Below, in pieces: positions 30,384 through 39,498 of a stretch of 62,547 bases of DNA. Position 1 is the stretch's first letter. Each line of letters starts with the position of its first letter. Position numbers and translations under genes: made by a program. Origin of the DNA: Deltaproteobacteria bacterium (GTDB lineage: Bacteria > Desulfobacterota > Binatia > UBA9968); contig JAUYJC010000602.1 in NCBI GenBank assembly GCA_030688735.1, positions 1-62,547 of the forward strand. The letters are read 5' to 3'. The notes beneath the pieces were generated by a model. It did no database searches. It saw only the letters and a list, made by a program, of their open reading frames with translations, and was not told where the DNA came from.

Positions 30384-31862
30384 CTAGAGCGTTGACAAAA
30401 ATCGCAGCACCGTGCGAACCCCGAACCCGGTGCCGCCTTTGTTGCACAGGGCTGTGTCGGTTTCCGCGAACGCCGGGCCGGCGATATCCAAATGCGCCCA
30501 GGGAACATCGCCGACGAACTCTTGCAGGATAAGCGCGGCGGTGATCGCGCCGCCATGCGACCCGCCGATGTTTTTCATATCGGCCACGCTGCTCTTGATC
30601 AGTTCACGATATTCTTTGACCAGCGGCAGTTGCCAGAGCTTTTCACCGGTGTCCCGCGCGCAGCGCAACAGCTGGTCGGCTAGCGGCTGGTTATTGCTGA
30701 ACAGCCCGCCGACTTCGCTGCCGAGCGCCACCATGCAGGCGCCCGTCAGGGTCGCCAGGTTGACCATGGTGTCGGGCTTTTGTTGCGCCGCTAGCGCCAA
30801 TGCGTCGGCCAGGATCAAGCGGCCCTCGGCGTCGGTGTTCAGAACTTCGATGGTCTTCCCGTTCAAATAGCGAATGACATCGCCCGGCTTTTGCGCGTTG
30901 GCGCCGGGAAGATTATCCGTCGTCGGAATGTAACCGGTGACCTCGATATCGAGGCCCAGGTGCGGCAGCCGGCTCATGGCGCCGATCACCGCCGCGCCGC
31001 CGGACATGTCGAGTTTCATCGTTTCCATGGACTTCGACGGCTTCAGGGAAAGCCCACCGGAGTCGAAGGTGATCCCTTTGCCGATCAACGCGATTCTTTT
31101 GCGCGGCTTGCCTGAGGGCCGGTAATGGATCTTGATGAAGCGCGGCTCTTCCTGACTGCCGCGATTGACCGCCAACAGCCCGTTGAGTTTCATCGCCGCA
31201 ATCTTCTGTTTGCCCCAGACTTCGACGGTCAAACCGCGACCGCGGCAATGGCGCCGCGCCTGTTCTCCGAGGAACCGGGCGGTGGTCACCGAGGGTGGCT
31301 CATTGATCAGATCGCGGGCGAGATAAACGCCCGGCAGCGTGCGCTGCACGATCGCAATCGATTTGTCCATCGCCGCGCTGCGGCTCAACCCCGGTCGGAA
31401 GAACGTCAGTTGTCTTACCGCATCGGAAGGTTTGGAGTTCGACCGGTATTTGTTGAATTGATAGGAAGCGAGTAGCATTCCTTCGACGATGGCGGCCGCC
31501 GCCTGCTCCGGACTCTCGGCCGGCGCGAAGAACAACGCGATGTCGGCGGCGCCGACACCCGCCGCTTCCCGCCGCGCCCGCGCCCCCGCTTTGCGCCAAA
31601 CATCCGGCTCGACGTCTTTCGCGCTGCCCATGCCGAGCAACAGTAAATGAGACGATGGCAGCAGGCCGGAGGCCGGGTAAAGCAAGGCGCTTCCCTCGGC
31701 GCCGGTGAACTTGCTCTTTTGGATGCGTTCGGAAAGTTTTCCCCGCAAACGCCGGTCGAGCGCGCGTAGCGGCACCTCTTCGAGCTTTTTCTCCAGGACC
31801 GGCAAGACCAGCAGGTCGGCCTTGACGGTTTCAACACGTGCATCTCTGAATCGGGTTTCCAC
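30384..31862 (-). CDS. pepA: Leucyl aminopeptidase (M17)
   Basis: LIGKGITFDSGGLSLKP, NTDAEGRLILADAL. Confidence 0.97.
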   Translation of the reverse strand: METRFRDARVETVKADLLVLPVLEKKLEEVPLRALDRRLRGKLSERIQKSKFTGAEGSALLYPASGLLPSSHLLLLGMGSAKDVEPDVWRKAGARARREAAGVGAADIALFFAPAESPEQAAAAIVEGMLLASYQFNKYRSNSKPSDAVRQLTFFRPGLSRSAAMDKSIAIVQRTLPGVYLARDLINEPPSVTTARFLGEQARRHCRGRGLTVEVWGKQKIAAMKLNGLLAVNRGSQEEPRFIKIHYRPSGKPRKRIALIGKGITFDSGGLSLKPSKSMETMKLDMSGGAAVIGAMSRLPHLGLDIEVTGYIPTTDNLPGANAQKPGDVIRYLNGKTIEVLNTDAEGRLILADALALAAQQKPDTMVNLATLTGACMVALGSEVGGLFSNNQPLADQLLRCARDTGEKLWQLPLVKEYRELIKSSVADMKNIGGSHGGAITAALILQEFVGDVPWAHLDIAGPAFAETDTALCNKGGTGFGVRTVLRFLSTL

Positions 31863-31873
31863 GAATTTCTCTC

Positions 31874-32422
31874 TCAGGCTTTCTGCCGGATCAGCGTCAT
31901 GAACTCACTGCGGGTTTCCTGGCGGGTGCGGAAGGCGCCGAGCAATGTGCTGGTGATGATCATCGAATTCTGTTTCTCCACGCCGCGCATTCGCATGCAC
32001 AGATGCTCCGCTTCGATGACCACGGCCACGCCGAGAGGATCGAGTTTTTCCATGATGATGTTGGCGATCTGGTTGGTGAGCCGCTCCTGGACCTGGAGCC
32101 GGCGCGCGTATACGTCCACGAGACGGGCGAGCTTGGAGATGCCGACGAGCTTATGGTGCGGGATATAGGCGACGTGGGCCTTGCCGAAGAAGGGCAGCAA
32201 GTGATGCTCGCAGAGGGAAAAAAAATCGATATCCTTCTGCACGATCATCTCCTCGTAGTCTTCGGTAAAAAGGGCGTCGTTGATAACCTTTTCCGGGTCC
32301 AGTTGATATCCCTGGGTCAGGAAGGTCAGGGCTTCGGCGACCCGCTGCGGAGTCTTGACCAGCCCTTCGCGATCCGGATCTTCGCCCAAGGCTTTCAGGA
32401 TATGCCGAATCTGCTCTTCCAT
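31874..32422 (-). CDS. folE: GTP cyclohydrolase I
   Basis: [54 protein letters not shown]. Confidence 0.97.
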   Translation of the reverse strand: MEEQIRHILKALGEDPDREGLVKTPQRVAEALTFLTQGYQLDPEKVINDALFTEDYEEMIVQKDIDFFSLCEHHLLPFFGKAHVAYIPHHKLVGISKLARLVDVYARRLQVQERLTNQIANIIMEKLDPLGVAVVIEAEHLCMRMRGVEKQNSMIITSTLLGAFRTRQETRSEFMTLIRQKA

Positions 32423-32546
32423 TCCTATTTAACTCCACTTTTATCCGGAATTGCGCGCGGCAAGAATAAGTTTTTGCAACAAATGGTGAGTGGAAAAACT
32501 AACATTTACCCCAAGGGAGGTCAAACATGGTGTCCCGACGGCGGAC

Positions 32547-33284
32547 TTAGAGCCGTTTTAACAGCCACTCGGGTGTGAAGCGGAGGGCGTAAGCATTTAG
32601 AAAGGTCATATAATCGGTGAGTAAGAGGACGCCGACAATGGCCAACAAGACGCCGCTGGCCACATGAAAGGCACGAATGTAACGGCGGAAAGCCTGGGAA
32701 AACTGAAAAAAAGAATTGATCGCAAGGGCGCTGAGAAAAAACGGCAAACCTAATCCGGCTGCGTAGCTCGCCAGCAGAAACACTCCTCGCCCCACGTCGG
32801 CCGAAGCCCCGGCGACCGTCAGGACTGCACCCAGGATCGGGCCCACACAGGGGGTCCAGGCAACGGCAAACGTGATTCCCACGAGCACGGAACCGAGATA
32901 GCCCGCGGGTTTATTGCTGAGATTGAACTGGAGGTAGCGTTCCAGCGTGGCGATTTTAAAAACGCCCATCAGATAGAGCCCGACGACGAGTATAAAAATG
33001 CCGCCCACCGTGCGAATGACGTCTCGATAACCCAGGAAAAGGCTTCCAAGATAGCTCGCGGAGGCGCCGAGGGAAACGAAAACCAGCGAGAAACCCAGGA
33101 TAAAGGCGGAGGAGTTCAACACCACTCGCCACTTCACCCGCCCCAGCGTCTGTTCGCCGCGCATCTCTTCCAAGGAAACGCCGGAGATGAAGGATAGATA
33201 CGACGGAATGAGCGGCAGGACGCAGGGAGAAAGAAAGGAAAAGACACCGGCGACAAAGGCGACGAGCGCGTTGACCTCGGTCAT
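32547..33284 (-). CDS. ccdA: Cytochrome c biogenesis protein CcdA family
   Basis: VFSFLSPCVLPLIPSYLSFISG; GITFAVAWTPCVGPILGAVLT. Confidence 0.94.
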   Translation of the reverse strand: MTEVNALVAFVAGVFSFLSPCVLPLIPSYLSFISGVSLEEMRGEQTLGRVKWRVVLNSSAFILGFSLVFVSLGASASYLGSLFLGYRDVIRTVGGIFILVVGLYLMGVFKIATLERYLQFNLSNKPAGYLGSVLVGITFAVAWTPCVGPILGAVLTVAGASADVGRGVFLLASYAAGLGLPFFLSALAINSFFQFSQAFRRYIRAFHVASGVLLAIVGVLLLTDYMTFLNAYALRFTPEWLLKRL

Positions 33285-33838
33285 CTTTTTCCTTCGGTCA
33301 GCTCTTTGATCAAATTGCGCGCGGCCGGACCATGCCACTCCGCCGGTCCCCAAGCGCGCGCCAGCCCCTCTCCCTTGGCTCCGATGAGATAGGTCGTCGG
33401 CAGACCCCAGGCGCCGTACAAGAGGCCCACCTCACCGTCGGGATCGAGGCCGATGGGATAAGTCAACTTAAGCTCCTTCACGAAGTTGATGGCGTCTTGC
33501 TTGCGGTCTTTGATAGCGACGGCCAGCACGACGAAATTTTTGTCCTTAAACTCCTGATACAAGCGATCCATCGCCGGCATCTCTTCACGGCAGGGAACGC
33601 ACCAGCTCGCCCAGAAATTGAGAAAGACAAGCTTCCCGCGAAAGTCTTTTAAAGAAATTTTCTTTCCCTCGGGCGTCGCCACACTGAAATCGGGGGTCGG
33701 GGAATTCTCCTTCATGGGCTCCAGATTGCGAATAACCTTATAATTGACCTTGGAAGACTGCGCCAAGACAGTCGTCCAAGATCCCAAGACGAGAAACCAC
33801 GAAAGGGAAAATACCAAGGGCCGAAAAATGATTCGCAT
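33281..33838 (-). CDS. TlpA/ResA-like thiol-disulfide oxidoreductase
   Basis: SLKDFRGKLVFLNFWASWCVPCREEMPAMDRLYQEF; N-terminal signal/anchor. Confidence 0.93.
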   Translation of the reverse strand: MRIIFRPLVFSLSWFLVLGSWTTVLAQSSKVNYKVIRNLEPMKENSPTPDFSVATPEGKKISLKDFRGKLVFLNFWASWCVPCREEMPAMDRLYQEFKDKNFVVLAVAIKDRKQDAINFVKELKLTYPIGLDPDGEVGLLYGAWGLPTTYLIGAKGEGLARAWGPAEWHGPAARNLIKELTEGKR

Positions 33839-34114
33839 AATCCTCACTGTCGCATACTTTAACGAACTGGATGGGTGGGCGCAACAGCAGCTATCCGATC
33901 GATTCGGCGGCGACGAAAAGAACACGCGGGGCAATGGCAGGGGAAACGTTTTTTAGACTTCAATTATAAGCGGCTGGAGCGCATGCCGCTCGCGTCATCG
34001 AACGCGAATGTGCCGGATCAGTCACGCGCTGCTACTTCGCTGCGCCGGTGTATTGCCGTCAGTCAAGAACTGTCCGGCTCCAGCCGCGCGAGGCTTATAG
34101 AAGATTCGATCCGT

Positions 34115-34155
34115 AAAAAACAGAACCCTCCGGGTTGTACTGCCGGAGGGTCTGT
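34115..34155 (-). terminator. Rho-independent terminator reading on the minus strand
   Basis: Minus strand: ACAGACCCTCCGG-cagtacaac-CCGGAGGGTTCTG-TTTTTT. Confidence 0.8.
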
Positions 34156-34239
34156 CAAATAGGAAGCCAGAACGGCTGCCTGATCGCCTGAGATTAGGGA
34201 GGGTTTAACTTACCACCGCAACCTCACATCAGAAAACTA

Positions 34240-34287
34240 CTACTTTTTTTTGGTTTTTTTCTTAGCGGCTTTTTTCTTAGCGGCCAT
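34240..34287 (-). CDS. 15-aa Ala/Lys-rich micropeptide MAAKKKAAKKKTKKK
   Basis: ATG GCC GCT AAG AAA AAA GCC GCT AAG AAA AAA ACC AAA AAA AAG TAG, with GGAGGTG upstream of ATG plus a promoter and terminator in register. Confidence 0.6.
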   Translation of the reverse strand: MAAKKKAAKKKTKKK

Positions 34288-34400
34288 AGACACCTCCTTA
34301 TAGATTTAAAGGGTGGGTTTTAGCTTCGGAGAAGGGTATGAAATCGACTCAGGCGGATAGAAGTGAATACGAAAACCCTCCCATAACTTGTAGCTGACCC

Positions 34401-34430
34401 ACTATAGCGACACAAGAGATTGTATGTCAA
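34401..34430 (-). promoter_or_regulatory. sigma70-like promoter (TTGACA - 18 bp - TATAGT)
   Basis: Minus strand TTGACATACAATCTCTTGTGTCGCTATAGT; about 105-115 nt upstream of the micropeptide ATG. Confidence 0.7.
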
Positions 34431-34559
34431 GAAAAAAATGGCATTTTAGAATATTTTTTTGACGCCACTGAAAAAGATTAGACGCTCCCCAGAGAGTCGC
34501 GGGAACATGCGATCCTTCGTTCCAGCAAACTTTTTGCCCCGCGGGTCGTCACGCAGTTG

Positions 34560-34690
34560 TCTATCGTCGTTTCGGAACACTTAATGATAAACTTATCGGC
34601 GCCCGACTTGATCGCTTCCGCCGCCCGCTCGATGGTGCCATGGGCGGTGATGATGACGGGAAGATCGTCATGGTTCCCGCTAAGGATTTC
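34560..34690 (-). pseudogene. Remnant of a response-regulator receiver domain
   Basis: Minus-strand frame reads GEILSGNHDDLPVIITAHGTIERAAEAIKSGADKFIIKCSET; no intact ORF around it. Confidence 0.65.
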
Positions 34691-35260
34691 GCCCCACAGG
34701 CGTAGTGGCAGGCGCCATGGGCTTGCCCGTGGGGCTCCACATGCTTTTTTTGCGACCTAACGAAGCATCGCCGGGCGCAGCAGTCATACATGTCACGGCT
34801 CAGAGGAGCGATTCTAAGAACGCGATCGCTAGCGAGCCGCCGCCACGATACGTCCGGATACCACGAAACCGCCCGCGCCGACTCATGCCACTCGCGCTCA
34901 AAACATTGACAAGCTTATCACCTGCTGCCTATATTCTGCGCCGTGACAAGTCTTTGTGGAAAAAGGAAGCTGAGCGCGATTGTTCAAGCGGTCTTCTCGA
35001 AACGCTAACGGGACCCTATAACGCGATCGTGACAAAAAAGCGGCTCAGCCAGGTCGGCGCGTAGTTTGTGGTGCGCATCAAGCTCGGCAAGTTCGGTGGC
35101 CTTTACGGGAGTACGCGCGACTTTGATTCGAAAGCCTTCGCTTTCTATCAAACCAAAACCGGGAGCACCCCAAGGCCAAGAACGTGACACGCAGTGATTC
35201 AGCGACCTGATTTTTTCATCATAGAATTCAATCCGGTGGTCAGACAATGACGGGAGTTAT

Positions 35261-36154
35261 ATGACCAATCCAACAGTCGGTTTCATCGGCCTCGGCATCA
35301 TGGGCAAGCCCATGGCGCGTAATCTCATGAAGACGGGCTACTCTCTCGTCATCCACAACCGCAGCCGCGCGGCGGTGGATGAGTTGAGCAAGGAAGGCGC
35401 CGAGGTCGCGGGTAGCGGGCAGGAAGTCGCTTCACGAAGCGATATCGTTATCACTATGCTACCCGACTCACCGGACGTCGAGCTGGTTTGCGCCGGTGAT
35501 CGAGGCGTTTTCGCCGGGGTAAAGTCGGGAGGCTTGCTGATCGATATGTCGAGCATTTCGCCCGTGGTCGCGCGCAAATTGGCGGCAACGGCAAAAACGC
35601 TCGGCTGCGACATGCTCGACGCGCCGGTGAGCGGCGGCGAAGCGGGCGCCATCGGCGCCACGCTCTCGATCATGATCGGCGGCGCCGCTACGGCGGTGGA
35701 GCGGGCAATGCCGATCTTTCAGGCGTTGGGGAAAAACATCGTCCACGTCGGCGACGCCGGCGCCGGGCAGGTGACCAAGGCCGCCAACCAGATGGTAGTC
35801 GGAACCACCATCGCGATCGTTGGCGAAGCGTTGGTGTTGGCAGCTAAAGCCGGCGTCGATCCTGCCAAAGTGAGGCAAGCGTTGCTCGGCGGCTTCGCTC
35901 AGTCGAAAATTCTCGAAGCGCATGGGCAAAAGATGCTGGACCGCAATTTCAAACCCGGCTTTCGCATCCGCCTGCACGAGAAAGATATGCAGATCGCCCT
36001 GGCGACGGGGAGCGAATACGGCGTGCCGTTAATGGTTACAGGCATTGTGGGGCAAATGATGACCGCGATGAAAGGCATGGGCAACGGCGACCTCGATCAC
36101 TCAGGGTTGGTGAAGTTCGTTGAGGAATTGGCGAAGAAAGAACTGAGTGCTTAA
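35261..36154 (+). CDS. 3-hydroxyisobutyrate/2-hydroxy-3-oxopropionate dehydrogenase-like NAD(P)-dependent reductase
   Basis: VGFIGLGIMGKPMARNLMKTGYSLVIHNRS; DAPVSGGEAGAIGATLSIMIGG; GAGQVTKAANQM. Confidence 0.95.
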   Translation: MTNPTVGFIGLGIMGKPMARNLMKTGYSLVIHNRSRAAVDELSKEGAEVAGSGQEVASRSDIVITMLPDSPDVELVCAGDRGVFAGVKSGGLLIDMSSISPVVARKLAATAKTLGCDMLDAPVSGGEAGAIGATLSIMIGGAATAVERAMPIFQALGKNIVHVGDAGAGQVTKAANQMVVGTTIAIVGEALVLAAKAGVDPAKVRQALLGGFAQSKILEAHGQKMLDRNFKPGFRIRLHEKDMQIALATGSEYGVPLMVTGIVGQMMTAMKGMGNGDLDHSGLVKFVEELAKKELSA

Positions 36155-36175
36155 CGCATTTGGTACCAGTAATGC

Positions 36176-36227
36176 GTAGGGTGCGCTTGCGCACTGGATT
36201 TCGAATGGTGCGCGTAGCGCACCCTAC
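36176..36227. repeat. REP-like palindrome GTAGGGTGCGC...GCGCACCCTAC between convergent genes
   Basis: gtagggtgcgcttgcgcac-tggatttcgaatg-gtgcgcgtagcgcaccctac. Confidence 0.8.
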
Positions 36228-36273
36228 TTTAACTCGAAACCCCAAACTCGAAACACGCTACCGACGCGTAGCG

Positions 36274-37290
36274 TCAGGGCTTCCACCCTGCCCTATTTAA
36301 CTGCTGGTCCGCTTCCAGCGCGAAGCTGAAATCATAAGCCTTTGCGGTCGGGACCGTATCGTTGGAGTTGACGACCTGGCGGACGATATTCAAGTCGTTT
36401 CGCTGTGCTTCCTCGTCCACCGCGCCATTGCGCGTAAAAGTCGGGATGAGTTCGTCGTAAAGCCGGCTCGCCTGCTGGCGCGAGACTCCGGAGAACTTTA
36501 TAAGCGCGGCGATGGCGCCTTCTTTGTCCTGGCGCAGGTAGCGCAACGCTTTGATCGTTGCCCGAACATATGCGCTAACCAGCTTGGGGTTTTCCTTGAT
36601 CAGCTTGTCGGTTGTCCCGAGCGTGCCCCAGGAGTTTTTGACTTCGTTGCCGAAAAAAAACATCTCCCGCATCCCCTTGTCGAGACCAACGTAGCGCGCC
36701 TCCACGCTCAACACCGCGGCATCCACGGTTCCCGCCAGCAGCGCCGGCAGTTGGTTGTTGGTGCCGGGGTCGAGATAAATAACATCCTTGCCGGCATCGA
36801 GCCCATGTTTGGCAAGAATCTGCTTCAGCATGAAGGTTGCGATGGAGGCGACTCCCGTAGTCGCGATTCTCTTCCCTTTAAGCTCCTTGGGGTCGCTGAT
36901 ATTGGGCCGGGTGAGCAGCCATTGGAGCACCCGATCGTTGGTTGACGCAACCACCTTCAGAGGCGCGTTCGCCCTGGCGATGCTCACCAGCGCGCTCGAC
37001 CCCGCGCCGGTAAATTGGACATCGCCGCCGAGCATCGCCTGGATGCTCGTCACCGGAGAGATATAAATGACCTTGAGGTCGATTCCCTCCTCATGCATGT
37101 ATCCTTTCTCTTGCGCCAGCGGGTAGATCACCATCTGAAAGCTTTTCGAAGGAATCCCCATGTTGACGGTCTGGAGTGTTTGCCCGCCGCCATTTTGCGG
37201 GACTGCCAGTACCAGGCAAACTAGGAGCATAACCGGCGCCAGCGTTATCTTCCGACACTGGCAACGAAAGATTTGTAATCCGCGTCTCAT
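36274..37290 (-). CDS. NMT1/THI5-like ABC solute-binding protein (orphan)
   Basis: GIPSKSFQMVIYPLAQEKGYMHEEGIDLKVIYISPVTSIQAMLGGDVQFTGAGSSALVSI. Confidence 0.9.
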   Translation of the reverse strand: MRRGLQIFRCQCRKITLAPVMLLVCLVLAVPQNGGGQTLQTVNMGIPSKSFQMVIYPLAQEKGYMHEEGIDLKVIYISPVTSIQAMLGGDVQFTGAGSSALVSIARANAPLKVVASTNDRVLQWLLTRPNISDPKELKGKRIATTGVASIATFMLKQILAKHGLDAGKDVIYLDPGTNNQLPALLAGTVDAAVLSVEARYVGLDKGMREMFFFGNEVKNSWGTLGTTDKLIKENPKLVSAYVRATIKALRYLRQDKEGAIAALIKFSGVSRQQASRLYDELIPTFTRNGAVDEEAQRNDLNIVRQVVNSNDTVPTAKAYDFSFALEADQQLNRAGWKP

Positions 37291-37561
37291 GATATATTCC
37301 TCCTCAGCTAATACAGACGTATTAAGTAACGTTACCTGCTCGCGAAAGAAAGCCTTCGGACCGGGACCCACGGGTCTCTACGTCGAAAGCCCCCGCCCCA
37401 ATGCAAATACAGCATCGATAAAGCATTCTCCTTCAGTAATCAGGTTGATGGTTCGCGCACATCAGCGCTCCACCCCTGACTTCGGCTGAAGATATATCAA
37501 AAACTAGCGCTGTTGCGCCACCGGCCAGGCATTGTTCCCTCCTGATCTCCTAAAGGAACGA

Positions 37562-38467
37562 CTAGCCTCTGAGCGCACCTGTAACAATCCACTCAGAGGC
37601 GATCTGCCGCGCGTTGCTGCTTTTCTCGGGAGCCACTTGGGACAGAAGTCGCTCGAACTGCTTGAAGTCAACCGCCAGCGACTCGTCCATGCACACGAGA
37701 TACTCTTCGACGGTCCTGGCAGCAAGGGCCGGCGAGTGGCCGAATTTCCCGGCAAGCAACTTAATCGCTTCATTCCGATTCGCGTTAATGTAACGGACTC
37801 CTTCGCGATGGGCTTCAAAGAAAGCACGGAATTCGTCTCGCCGCTCTTTCGCAAGCGCCGCCGTGGTTTCAATCGTAATCGGCAACGGATCGTCCACGAC
37901 ATCGGGCCAAGCGGCAATTCTTTTGAATCCCTTTTCCTCGGCCATGAAACCATAAGGGCGCGGCAGCAACGCGGCAGCAACCTGGCCACCGATAAGTAAA
38001 TGAAAAGTCTCTTGATCGCTTTTGGGCAGCTTGAGGGTTACCTCTCCATCCAATTTTATCCCAGCGTATTCCTGAAAAACCCGCGCGAACGGCACTCCGC
38101 GCGCCGGACCTTCGCGGCAGGCAACCGTCTTCCCCTTGAGCTCTCGCAGTTCGCCGACGGCGGCATCGGCGACCAGGTAATATGGGCAACTGTTCATGAC
38201 GCAACCGAGGACGCGCGTTGAATAGGTATCGAGAAAATGTTGCAGCGAAGCACGCCCGACAACAAAAGAAATTTGCGCTTCGCCGCTTTCGAGCCGCCGG
38301 TATCTTTCTTCGGTCCCCTGGACGTGGTTCCAAGAAATCTCCAAGCCATGTCGCTGGTAAATGCCGGCCTCGATCGAAAGATAACCCGACGGGTCCCGCG
38401 CGAACTTGCGCTCCGTTCCTTCCAGGTGGCCATACATGACGTTGAGGTGTACGAGGGTCATTTCCAA
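37562..38467 (-). CDS. ABC-type substrate-binding domain protein lacking a clear signal peptide
   Basis: IEAGIYQRHGLEISWNHVQGTEERYRRLESGEAQISFVVGRASLQHFL; GKTVACREGPARG. Confidence 0.8.
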   Translation of the reverse strand: MEMTLVHLNVMYGHLEGTERKFARDPSGYLSIEAGIYQRHGLEISWNHVQGTEERYRRLESGEAQISFVVGRASLQHFLDTYSTRVLGCVMNSCPYYLVADAAVGELRELKGKTVACREGPARGVPFARVFQEYAGIKLDGEVTLKLPKSDQETFHLLIGGQVAAALLPRPYGFMAEEKGFKRIAAWPDVVDDPLPITIETTAALAKERRDEFRAFFEAHREGVRYINANRNEAIKLLAGKFGHSPALAARTVEEYLVCMDESLAVDFKQFERLLSQVAPEKSSNARQIASEWIVTGALRG

Positions 38468-38505
38468 ACCTCCGAGGTCCTTTCTCCGCTATAACCGAAT
38501 CATTA

Positions 38506-39204
38506 TCAACGGCCCTTGCCGTAACTGCCTTGCAGCGTGAGCGTGTTGATGAATCGTTCCATGGCCGTGTCGTCGCGATATTTGTTCATATCGTATTGCT
38601 CGAAGTGGACGATCTCGTCCAACTCCCGGCGCGGCGGCGTCGCAAAATTTCCCTTGGCGTAGCCGATCGGAACCAGATGATAAATGCGCAGCGGCTCGGG
38701 GATCTTGAGCATCGCCTTGAGCAGCGTTTCCATGTAGGGAGAGTTGGCGTCGCTGACGTATTGCGACGCCAGACCTAACGACGCCGCGGCCAAGTGAATT
38801 AGCAGGGTTACATTGGCCAGTCCAGTGATGAAATGCGAGTCCGCTTTCTCCAATTTCGTCCTGATCGGATAGGCCTCTTTGACCCTTGGATCGCCGAGAA
38901 TGATGATATGCACCGGAGCGTGGCGAAAGCCGTCGCCGGTCATCTTGGCCGTGCCTCTTACGGCCAAATCCATCTCGCGCTTGGGCTCCAACTGTTTCAG
39001 GTAGATGTCGGCGATCTTGTGCCGTGTTGTCTGATCTCTCACGATAATAAATTCCCACGGCTGTCCGTTGCCGCCCGACGGCGCCCAGCGGGCGCATTCC
39101 AGGATCGCGCGGATTGCCTCCTCCGACACCTCCCGGCTCTCGTCGTAACCGCGAATACTGCGGCGCTGGATCGTCAACTGGCGCAATTCATCGATGTTCA
39201 TCAT
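38506..39204 (-). CDS. Nitroreductase family protein
   Basis: MMNIDELRQLTIQRRSIRGYDESREVSEEAIRAILECARWAPSGGNGQPWEFIIV. Confidence 0.94.
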   Translation of the reverse strand: MMNIDELRQLTIQRRSIRGYDESREVSEEAIRAILECARWAPSGGNGQPWEFIIVRDQTTRHKIADIYLKQLEPKREMDLAVRGTAKMTGDGFRHAPVHIIILGDPRVKEAYPIRTKLEKADSHFITGLANVTLLIHLAAASLGLASQYVSDANSPYMETLLKAMLKIPEPLRIYHLVPIGYAKGNFATPPRRELDEIVHFEQYDMNKYRDDTAMERFINTLTLQGSYGKGR

Positions 39205-39349
39205 GGTCGTCCCCAGGTTCATCCGCTTCGATCCGTTCGCCCTCGAAGTAGTAGCGGCTGCTGAAGCTCACATGGTCCAAGAGATCCGCTGCTTTGAAAG
39301 CGACGAAATAAAGAATGCCTTCTTTCTGCGTGATCCGCGTGGCAAGCAT
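39188..39349 (-). CDS. 53-aa small protein overlapping the nitroreductase start
   Basis: MLATRITQKEGILYFVAFKAADLLDHVSFSSRYYFEGERIEADEPGDDHDEHR with AAGGAGG RBS. Confidence 0.5.
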   Translation of the reverse strand: MLATRITQKEGILYFVAFKAADLLDHVSFSSRYYFEGERIEADEPGDDHDEHR

Positions 39350-39498
39350 AGGTCCTCCTTGGTTCGGGCGAGTATAATGCCTCCGCGGGGCGATTTGCCA
39401 GTCAAAAAAATTTGTCGCATTGCTCAACAAAAAATCGACGGCGACAATTTCGTTTGTGCGAGCGGTATGCTATTTTAGCATGTACTCGTAACAATAAA

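Noticed and set aside
35005-35247. 80-aa minus-strand ORF (MSDHRIEFYDEKIRSLNHC...)
   Set aside because: Needs a TTG start, no clear RBS, no recognisable motif, located in a decayed region.
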